The notes below the pieces were generated by a model. That model was not told the DNA's origin. It saw only the letters and a program-made list of their open reading frames with translations, and searched no databases. DNA of 29,189 bases. Source: a virus. Shown in pieces: positions 23,247 through 29,189 of the stretch. Every line of letters starts with the position of its first letter. Position 1 is the stretch's first letter. A program made the translations under genes and the position numbers. The stretch spans positions 1 to 29,189 of the IMG/VR virus record IMGVR_UViG_3300035698_013882. One strand, given 5' to 3'.

Positions 23247-23443
23247 GAGAACTAAAAGAGTTTTATAAGTATTGTACAATAGGATGCTCAGACGTCTTAC
23301 AGTGCAGCAACTACATGGCATGTCTGTCCGGTAAAGCAGTAGATCATTGTCCCAAATCAGGATTTGCCAGTGTATCTACAATTAAGTACGAGTCTAGTGC
23401 TGATATACTAAATGACTACATTTCAAAATTACTAACATTATAG
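23240..23443 (+). CDS. Four-cysteine-motif protein 8 of 8
   Basis: A 67-aa protein that closes the array, overlapping the previous gene by seven bases. The motif is C16, C22, C28, C37 (GCSDVLQCSNYMACL...HC) with an extra C12. Its GCSDV segment also occurs in the C-terminal part of protein 6 (IGCSDVYG), a further sign of exchange among the paralogues. Function unknown. Confidence 0.7.
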   Translation: MVGELKEFYKYCTIGCSDVLQCSNYMACLSGKAVDHCPKSGFASVSTIKYESSADILNDYISKLLTL

Positions 23444-23475
23444 ATTCAAAAAAAAATATAAAGGAGTTGTTGAAA

Positions 23476-24291
23476 ATGGTTACGAAGAAAGACTTAGTAG
23501 CAGAATTAAAAATATTAGGAGGAGATATATCCAAGTTTAAGGACCTTACTAATTCTAAAATACAAGAAGAGATAGATAGATTAAGAGACCTGATTCCTAA
23601 AGTAGGAGACGACGATGCAATACTTACTACAGATAATGATGAAAACACGCAGGACACTGAAGAAACCATTGAATCAGATACAGATAGCACTGAAGGGCAA
23701 GACAGCTCTACAGCGGGAGAAGATGCTACTGCTGACGAATCAGCAGATAGCGAAGCTGCAGTTGAAGGTAGCGAGGAAGATTCGACGGAGGAAGATTCGG
23801 ATCTTGCGCCAGCAGCAGCGGCTGTGGAGACAGACACAGAAGTAGAAGGCGACGGTACACCATCTGAAGCTACTATTTTAGAAGATGCAGATATTGAGAA
23901 TTTATCTGAAGAAGAATTAAAAGCTCTTCTTGCCTCAAGCACATCTGTTGATACTATTCTAGACGCTGCGCTTGAAGATGATATTATAGCTGCAAGTATA
24001 CCTAAAACATTAGGTGATCGTAATGAAGAGTTGAATGCTAAAGAGGAAGAAGCTGTAGAAGCTATTGCGGAGGATAAAACGACTGAAGGACTATCTAGTG
24101 TTCCAAAAGGATCTCATATTTTAGAATTTGAGATAGAAGATAAGGGCGCTGTACTAAAAAACTACATTTTTATTAATAACAGCCAAGCTCAGCCTGTTGC
24201 TGACGGTGCTGGTAACATTCATCTTATTGGCACAGGTGCATATATTGGATATCCTTATAATCCAAACCCAACTCATTTCGCAAGAGTATAG
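23476..24291 (+). CDS. Acidic low-complexity structural protein
   Basis: A 271-aa protein. A TTG at 23467 is in frame but abuts the AAGGAG, so the ATG at 23476 (nine bases after it) is used. Residues 1-40 form a charged helical domain (VTKKDLVAELKILGGDISKF), and about 45-140 are a long D/E/S/T/A-rich disordered stretch. The C-terminal 60 residues form a beta-type domain (SHILEFEIEDKGAVLKNYIF...YIGYPYNPNPTHFARV) that looks like a virion module. LSEEEL and IAEDK offer possible cleavage points. It may be a vertex, decoration or core protein; no firm family was identified. Confidence 0.6.
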   Translation: MVTKKDLVAELKILGGDISKFKDLTNSKIQEEIDRLRDLIPKVGDDDAILTTDNDENTQDTEETIESDTDSTEGQDSSTAGEDATADESADSEAAVEGSEEDSTEEDSDLAPAAAAVETDTEVEGDGTPSEATILEDADIENLSEEELKALLASSTSVDTILDAALEDDIIAASIPKTLGDRNEELNAKEEEAVEAIAEDKTTEGLSSVPKGSHILEFEIEDKGAVLKNYIFINNSQAQPVADGAGNIHLIGTGAYIGYPYNPNPTHFARV

Positions 24292-24294
24292 TAA

Positions 24295-25290
24295 ATGAGA
24301 TATACAGTAGATCGACTTAAGCAAAAAATTAAACTAAGCCTAGGAGATGGTGTGCTTGCATTAGAGACTACAAGTGATCAATTAGATAATGCTCTTGAAG
24401 ACGCATTAGATATCTATAATGATTATGTTACTAATGTGAGATACTCCACCATTGAAATTGGTAAAGATGTATCAGTATATACATTATCCCCCATACCAGC
24501 AATACTATCAGACGACACATCTGAGACTATTGGCACAGTTCCTGACACATCAACTAGTGCAAGCATTACTAAAGTATTATCTTCTCTACCTATAAATCCA
24601 TCTTCTTTCAGTGTTGTAATAGGCACTATCACAGGTGAAGACGACGGAACAGGTTCTATAACAGGAACAGGTATTGAATCAGGGCTTATTAATTATGAAA
24701 CAGGTGAAGTTAAGATTGTTCTTGATGCCGCTGTTTCAGGTATTAAGAATGTTATTGCGACTTACAAACAAATTATAAGAGAAGAATTAGAGATTGAAAG
24801 CGTCTTAGATGTAGAGCAGACAGACCCTCATGTAGCAACTTCTATATTGAGTAGAGGTGGCATATATGATATTATAGGTATACAGTTTACAGACTTACAG
24901 GAAACATCTGCTAACTACTACAAAGCAATACAAGACATTACAGATATGAACAGACTCATGGGAGCAGAACTAGACTGGAAGTTCATCAAGGAAACAAGTA
25001 TCTTATATATTAAGGCACCTTCCAATGGATCAGTCAACGTAACTATTGCAGTTGCTCCAAGAATTGAAGATATCGCTGATGATAGAACTGGCGATTTCAT
25101 TAAGCTTGCTACAGCTTGTACTAAAAAGATCTTAGGAAGAATTAGATCTAAGTATAAAGGTGTCGCAGTACCAGGAAGCACATTAGAGCTTGATGGTGAA
25201 ACATTGCTTAGTGAAGCTAATGAAGAAGAGTTGAGTGTACGGGAGTCTTTGAAGAAGAAGAACAACCCCCCGTTTATACACATTGCATAA
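24295..25290 (+). CDS. Putative head-tail connector (neck) protein with inserted beta domain
   Basis: A 331-aa protein. The N-terminus (YTVDRLKQKIKLSLGDGV then LDNALEDALDIYNDYV) and C-terminus (LATACTKKILGRIRSKYKG, then LDGETLLSEANEEE) have the helical pattern of phage adaptor/neck proteins that sit under the portal. The middle (about residues 102-160) is a beta domain, VVIGTITGEDDGTGSITGTG...INYETGEVKIVLDA, closely similar to the insertion in the major capsid protein. The start follows the previous stop by three bases. A role in head completion is likely, but the exact T4 counterpart (gp13 or other) cannot be set by eye. Confidence 0.6.
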   Translation: MRYTVDRLKQKIKLSLGDGVLALETTSDQLDNALEDALDIYNDYVTNVRYSTIEIGKDVSVYTLSPIPAILSDDTSETIGTVPDTSTSASITKVLSSLPINPSSFSVVIGTITGEDDGTGSITGTGIESGLINYETGEVKIVLDAAVSGIKNVIATYKQIIREELEIESVLDVEQTDPHVATSILSRGGIYDIIGIQFTDLQETSANYYKAIQDITDMNRLMGAELDWKFIKETSILYIKAPSNGSVNVTIAVAPRIEDIADDRTGDFIKLATACTKKILGRIRSKYKGVAVPGSTLELDGETLLSEANEEELSVRESLKKKNNPPFIHIA

Positions 25291-25364
25291 AAAATGAAGG
25301 AAGGTGATTCTATAGCATAACACTAGCGTAGTATACTTGGTTAATCAATAAGAGGAGGAATAAA

Positions 25365-26816
25365 ATGAGTAAATTATTTAAAGAAGTTAAACAAAAATTA
25401 GGCGAAATGAATTATAACCTAAAGGTAAATAGTAGAGCAGAAGCAACTTTTCTTGTAGAGAAGTATGAGCAAGGTGTTAAAGCTATGCTACCTAGAACTC
25501 AATTCAACGGTATTGTTGAACAGTTACTATCGGAAGCAGGAGCACCAATTGAAGAAAGACAATCACAATTAGTATCTGAGCATCAAATTCAGCAAATACT
25601 AGCTGGAGTCATTGACATTACAGAAGCTACTGTAGAGTACAAAGAGAAGATTACTGAATCAGAAGATTTAGAAGACGCTCTTTTACTAGACGAAGCTGAA
25701 GAAGAGGCTAAACCTGCTGAGAAGAAGGAAGAGCCGGTTGAAGCTAAAGTTGGCGGTAAAGCTACCTTAGGCGGTAAGGAAGTAATTATCACTAATGTAC
25801 TAGACGACGAAGGTACTAAAGTAACAGTAGTTGATGGAGAAGGTAATTCATCTGAGGCTGCAGTTACAGCTTTAAAAGCTCAAGGTGCTATTCAAGAGTC
25901 TGACGATGAAGATTATAGCCCGGATGGAACTGGACCTTATGGAAAAGGTAACGGCCCTGGAAAAGGCAAAGCAGATGGATCCGGCAAAGACAAGAAAGAA
26001 GATGTACCTACAGGCAGTGATGCTCCCGAAGATGCTGAAGTAGTAGGTACTGAGAAGCCTAAGAAGGTTGAAGAAGGATCTGCAGCTAATTCTAATGTAG
26101 ATATTACAGCTTTAAAATCTGGACAAGACGTCAGCTATCAAGGCGATAATTGCAAGGTATCTTCTGTTAATGGAGACAAGGTTCTTATTACTTCTGAGAA
26201 GTATCCTAAAGCTATTGAGGTTAGCGGAGCAGAAATTAATGATCCCATCAAAGTAACTGAGTCAGCAGGGTCTAGATTAAGTGTTATAGAGAGAGGTATC
26301 ACCAATCTCCTTGAGGCTATGGAAGTATTGGCTAAGGCTAATGCACTAACTATGCCTGCAACACATGTTGACACTCCATTTGATGCACCTAAAGATCCAT
26401 CAGACGCTGGTGATAAGCAAACAGACGGAACAGTTCTTACTCCTACAAAAGATGATGTAGAAGGTCCAGACACTACTCCAGCTAATAAAGCTGACACAGG
26501 CGAACCAGAAGGATCCGGGGATGCATTAACTCCAGATAAAGAGAAGAAAGGTACCTCTGACGGAGCCGCAGCTGGTATCCCAGTAACTCCAACACAACAA
26601 GCAGGAGCTGGTCTATCGGAAACACAAGTAGCTTTCAAGACATTGTATAGCGTTTTTAATATGCTAGCAGAAGAAACACTTAAAGAATATCTAGGAACTA
26701 GTCTAGGTGCTGAGAATGTTGATGAAGCTATCAAATTAGGACTTAAAGAAGAGTTTATTACTCTCAGTGAAGATGTCTACCTAAAGGGTGCTAAGCTTAC
26801 ATCCATAGACGGTTAG
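25365..26816 (+). CDS. Modular acidic structural protein with GTGPYGKG motif
   Basis: A 483-aa protein with GAGGAGG before its ATG. Residues 1-100 are a helical domain with LSE56-A and ITE87-A, which fit prohead protease sites. Two small beta repeats follow (about 129-174 and 245-291), both with a G-x-V-hydrophobic, DGxxV pattern like small SH3/KOW folds. Between them lies a glycine-lysine stretch (188-207, GTGPYGKGNGPGKGKADGSG), a motif seen in other phage proteins of unknown role. The 340-430 region is Pro/Asp/Thr-rich and probably disordered, and a helical domain ends the protein. It is probably a processed head protein. Its operon ends at a strong terminator. Confidence 0.55.
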   Translation: MSKLFKEVKQKLGEMNYNLKVNSRAEATFLVEKYEQGVKAMLPRTQFNGIVEQLLSEAGAPIEERQSQLVSEHQIQQILAGVIDITEATVEYKEKITESEDLEDALLLDEAEEEAKPAEKKEEPVEAKVGGKATLGGKEVIITNVLDDEGTKVTVVDGEGNSSEAAVTALKAQGAIQESDDEDYSPDGTGPYGKGNGPGKGKADGSGKDKKEDVPTGSDAPEDAEVVGTEKPKKVEEGSAANSNVDITALKSGQDVSYQGDNCKVSSVNGDKVLITSEKYPKAIEVSGAEINDPIKVTESAGSRLSVIERGITNLLEAMEVLAKANALTMPATHVDTPFDAPKDPSDAGDKQTDGTVLTPTKDDVEGPDTTPANKADTGEPEGSGDALTPDKEKKGTSDGAAAGIPVTPTQQAGAGLSETQVAFKTLYSVFNMLAEETLKEYLGTSLGAENVDEAIKLGLKEEFITLSEDVYLKGAKLTSIDG

Positions 26817-26835
26817 ATTTAACTGTAACTTCAAG

Positions 26836-26875
26836 TCAAACAGGGGAATCCTTAGCGCTCCCCTGTTTGATTTAC
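26836..26875 (+). terminator. Intrinsic terminator
   Basis: A perfect 12-base stem, TCAAACAGGGGA (26836-26847) with TCCCCTGTTTGA (26859-26870), an 11-base loop and a short T-rich tail (TTTACTTTG). It stands 20 bases after the 483-aa gene and 35 bases before the next internal-type gene. Confidence 0.85.
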
Positions 26876-26909
26876 TTTGCCATACAACTACTTACACGAG
26901 AGGTAAACC

Positions 26910-27902
26910 ATGACACTACAAAATAAACTATACGAACAATACCTAGCAGGAGATAAACCATTATTAGAGTGCATTAGCACAGAGGACAGCTTAACAGAAG
27001 GCGAGAGAACATTATCTACCTGGCAAGATGCGGAAGAGCTAGATCAACAAAATAGCAAAGCTAAAGGCCAGGCAGGTGTTAAATGGAGAGCGTTTGTAAA
27101 AGAGCTGTTTAAACTTGAGCGTGTTAAGAACTGGAAAGACCTGTTTAATGCAACAGGGGATGCTATAACAGGACACCTTATTAATAAAGCAGACGGTCTA
27201 GGATTATGGGAAAACGAACAGCCTATAAAAGAAGATACCTTAGATGAAGCACAGACTAAGCTACACGACGGTGAAGCAGGAGCTACAAAGATGAAACTAG
27301 GCTTCTTAATGCAACGCTATGGTAAGAATATTACTATGAAGGACTTGCACAAAAAGATGAGAGAAGATGGCTTACTAAAGGAAGATCAAACCCTAGAATT
27401 CTCACTAGTAGACATAAATGAGGGATTAAGAGCAAAAACCGAAGATGAAATGAAGAATAACTCCGGTAAGCATGCAAATAAGCATGCAAAAGCTGTAGAG
27501 GTACTAAAAAAGTATCAAAGTAGAATGAAGGACTCAAATAAAATAGGCTTTAACTTTGCTATAAAGCTACTTCAAGAGTCTGAAATTAGTATTACAGAGC
27601 AGACTAAGAGTTATGCTGCTTGGAAGGTCTACACAGGAGCAGGCGAGAATGAGGTAGAGAAGATACTTCAAACCTATGTACTCAGTACTTTAAAAGCTGT
27701 AGCAAACAAAGCTGTCTCCTTCGCTAAGTCTCGAGGTATAGCACCAGATCTTGCAGGTGATAAAGACCTCTTTCCTGCACTAGATGCAGCTACTGTAACT
27801 TTTGGAGATGAGTATTCTCTTGTAGTCGTCCCAACCGACTTAGCATCTAAAAGCGCTGTTCAGAAATGGATTGATAAAAATGCTGCCAAATTAGGTATCT
27901 AA
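26910..27902 (+). CDS. Putative internal head protein with N-terminal targeting motif
   Basis: A 330-aa protein. Residues 6-20 read KLYEQYLAGDKPLLE, the clearest copy of the window's recurring motif, and LTE30-G follows. Both triplets are potential protease sites. The mature part is helical and charged (WQDAEELDQQNSKAKGQ, MKLGFLMQRYGKNITMKDLH), ending in a small alpha/beta domain (VTFGDEYSLVVVPTDLASK). No enzyme motif is recognised. By analogy with T4 internal proteins IPI-IPIII, it may be packaged and injected with the DNA, for example to counter host defences; this is inference. GAGAGGT precedes the ATG and the stop overlaps the next start as TAATG. Confidence 0.65.
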   Translation: MTLQNKLYEQYLAGDKPLLECISTEDSLTEGERTLSTWQDAEELDQQNSKAKGQAGVKWRAFVKELFKLERVKNWKDLFNATGDAITGHLINKADGLGLWENEQPIKEDTLDEAQTKLHDGEAGATKMKLGFLMQRYGKNITMKDLHKKMREDGLLKEDQTLEFSLVDINEGLRAKTEDEMKNNSGKHANKHAKAVEVLKKYQSRMKDSNKIGFNFAIKLLQESEISITEQTKSYAAWKVYTGAGENEVEKILQTYVLSTLKAVANKAVSFAKSRGIAPDLAGDKDLFPALDAATVTFGDEYSLVVVPTDLASKSAVQKWIDKNAAKLGI

Positions 27903-28225
27903 TGACAGCAGAAGGTAAACTATATGAGCAATACTTATCCGGAATTACTCCGTTAACAGAACTTGTGCAAATTCATGAGCAGCCTCCAGAGAAGGATATT
28001 TACAAGCTGTGGCAGGTTTTAAGAGACTATGGTATAAATATGGGCTCTAAAGCATTAGCTGTAGCACACTACAGTTTGGATAATAGGTTTCAAGTAAAAT
28101 TTAAAGAGCTTCCATCAAGATTGAAAGACGCTATGGGATTCTCTACAGACCCAAAAGATAACCACCCCAATGATATTGTTTCTTTTCAAACTAAGCATAT
28201 AAAACATATACAGGATAAGGAGTAG
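27902..28225 (+). CDS. Small putative internal head protein with targeting motif
   Basis: A 107-aa protein whose start overlaps the previous stop. The N-terminus is EGKLYEQYLSGITPLTE, with LTE at residues 18-20 as the likely cut site, leaving a mature domain of about 87 residues (YKLWQVLRDYGINMGSKAL...FQVKFKELPSRLK). The size resembles small T4 internal proteins. Function unknown. Confidence 0.65.
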   Translation: MTAEGKLYEQYLSGITPLTELVQIHEQPPEKDIYKLWQVLRDYGINMGSKALAVAHYSLDNRFQVKFKELPSRLKDAMGFSTDPKDNHPNDIVSFQTKHIKHIQDKE

Positions 28226-28229
28226 CTAC

Positions 28230-28748
28230 ATGACAACTGATGAAGATTTTAATGCCGCAGATGATGCAGCACCTACCCTAAGACCAGGGCTAGACTTTGC
28301 TAAAGATCTCTGTGTTATCAATAACTTTGCGTTAGAGGTAGCTACTTTATTCTTCCCTAGATTTGATTATTATGGATTAAACTTTGATGAAACTACAACA
28401 GATGATCTGTATAATGAGACAGACACTAAAGCTTGGTTTACTAAAAAGAACATAGCAGCAACAGTAGAATGGATACCACCAGAAAAGAGAATGAATAAGT
28501 ATGGTGTGCAGAACAACAGAGAGTTAGAAATTAAAGTAGCGTCTTCAGTATTAGAGAGTATTAATTTAAACCCTAAGATTGGAGATGTTGTTGTATTTGA
28601 AAACGCAGGGTATGAAATAACAGAATTACAGAAAGAAGATTATTTTGCAGCTTCTCTGAAGAACGTTAGTTATCTCATCTATGCTAAGAAGACTAGTACC
28701 AGAGATCTACCGGCAGCGGTAAGAGAATTAGCGAATCTAGCTGTATAA
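28230..28748 (+). CDS. Putative head completion / connector protein
   Basis: A 172-aa protein with AAGGAG 10 bases before the ATG. The central part, VEWIPPEKRMNKYG, then NRELEIKVASSVLE, then LNPKIGDVVVFENAGYEITE followed by YFAASLKNVSYLIYAKK, has the order typical of small beta-barrel head-tail joining proteins of myoviruses, in which a structural strand pair is followed by a GD-V-x-hydrophobic barrel strand. Residues 1-60 are acidic. It overlaps the next gene by one base (TAATG). Assignment rests on pattern and location before a likely tail module; the specific gp number is not claimed. Confidence 0.55.
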   Translation: MTTDEDFNAADDAAPTLRPGLDFAKDLCVINNFALEVATLFFPRFDYYGLNFDETTTDDLYNETDTKAWFTKKNIAATVEWIPPEKRMNKYGVQNNRELEIKVASSVLESINLNPKIGDVVVFENAGYEITELQKEDYFAASLKNVSYLIYAKKTSTRDLPAAVRELANLAV

Positions 28749-29173
28749 TGTCTTTTAAGCTTAGAGCGTGGTTAAACACGAGGACTGGAAAGCTTATTGA
28801 TATAGGTAACAGCTCTCATGCTAAAGTTCTTTTTGACAAGCACAAGGATTTTGGTATTTCAGACTCTATTCATAAGAAAGCGAAAGACGTCTCGGGAGCT
28901 ACAGACGAGTGGAATTATAAAGGCGTGGACGTGACAGAGTATATGTATGCGGTAAAGGAATTTTCCCATAATGTACATAATTGGGCACGTATATGGATAG
29001 AGAATTCTCAGATGCAACACGAGCTGACTTCCCGAAAAGCAAAGAAAAAAGTTTATAGCGCATTAATGAAGATTGTACCATTACCTATACTAGATAAAGT
29101 ATTTCCAGGATTATGGGAACAAACTTATGCCCAGTACTTAATAGGAGATATATTAGTTGAGGAGTTGTTATAA
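28748..29173 (+). CDS. Virion protein with C-terminal copy of the targeting motif
   Basis: A 141-aa protein. Its opening (FKLRAWLNTRTGKLIDIGNSSHAKVLF) resembles the first strand-turn-strand of small phage virion proteins. The end is unusual: TYAQYLIGDILVEELL (residues 126-141) is the recurring LYEQYLAG motif placed at the C-terminus, not the N-terminus. The LVE at 137-139 would remove only the last two residues if cut. It may be a fusion remnant or a docking tail. It overlaps both neighbours by one base. Confidence 0.6.
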   Translation: MSFKLRAWLNTRTGKLIDIGNSSHAKVLFDKHKDFGISDSIHKKAKDVSGATDEWNYKGVDVTEYMYAVKEFSHNVHNWARIWIENSQMQHELTSRKAKKKVYSALMKIVPLPILDKVFPGLWEQTYAQYLIGDILVEELL

Positions 29174-29189
29174 TGGCATTCGAATTAAG
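29173..29189 (+). CDS. Start of next gene (partial)
   Basis: An ATG overlaps the previous stop (TAATG) and opens a frame reading MAFEL before the window ends. Gene order suggests a tail or neck gene, but five codons are too few to tell. Confidence 0.45.

Noticed and set aside
23394-23942. A 182-aa serine-rich open frame on the minus strand
   Set aside because: It is the antisense of the D/E-rich segment of the 23476 gene, has no ribosome site and runs against a strongly supported gene.
26138-26734. A 198-aa minus-strand open frame
   Set aside because: It is a shadow of the Pro/Thr/Asp-rich part of the 483-aa gene; low-complexity sense codons give open antisense frames.

Overview
The window looks like part of the genome of a large, AT-rich, contractile-tailed bacteriophage with a T4-type head. 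The evidence is a gp23-like major capsid protein with a long cleavable N-terminus, a gp20-like portal, a gp21-like prohead protease, a scaffold-like coiled-coil gene just before the capsid gene, a GroES-like co-chaperonin (T4 uses gp31 for the same job), and a phage replication cassette. Shine-Dalgarno sites are strong and canonical (AAGGAG/GGAGG). TTG and GTG starts occur and many genes overlap as ATGA or TAATG. No rRNA, tRNA, insertion sequence or CRISPR array was seen. The host cannot be named from this sequence.

Layout. Positions 1-2967 hold leftward genes: the start of a gene with a putative capsid-targeting motif, five small unrecognised genes in a very AT-rich stretch, and a P-loop kinase-like protein. 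Positions 2968-3465 are a divergent intergenic region with several hairpins. Everything after that reads rightward. Positions 3466-9513 hold the replication and metabolism genes: a winged-helix protein, a DnaB-type helicase, a TOPRIM primase, dUTPase, a GroES-like co-chaperonin and three small unknown genes. Positions 9611-21093 are the head module: portal, MuF-like protein, small internal proteins, an 843-aa protein, protease, a 471-aa modular protein, a Nudix-scaffold fusion, a repeat-containing surface-type protein and the major capsid protein, closed by a terminator. Positions 21194-23443 hold an array of eight tiny genes that all encode the same four-cysteine motif. Positions 23476-29189 hold acidic, connector-like and further internal-type proteins, leading into what is probably the tail module.

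Two systems stand out. First, a short motif of the form LYEQYLAG, usually followed by an LLE/LTE-type tripeptide, occurs seven times at the ends or internal junctions of six otherwise different proteins. With a T4-type protease present, it is best read as a capsid-targeting and cleavage tag that sends a set of cargo proteins into the prohead. Second, the eight-gene cysteine array directly downstream of the capsid gene appears to be an unrecognised paralogous family. One member also carries an 18-residue copy of a conserved capsid-protein segment.

The genes fit together as follows. The replication cassette makes DNA, dUTPase limits uracil incorporation, and the co-chaperonin probably folds the capsid protein. 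The scaffold, protease and tagged internal proteins build and mature the prohead on the portal, and the connector proteins close the head before tail attachment. Names are assigned by reading motifs in the translations; no database search was run.
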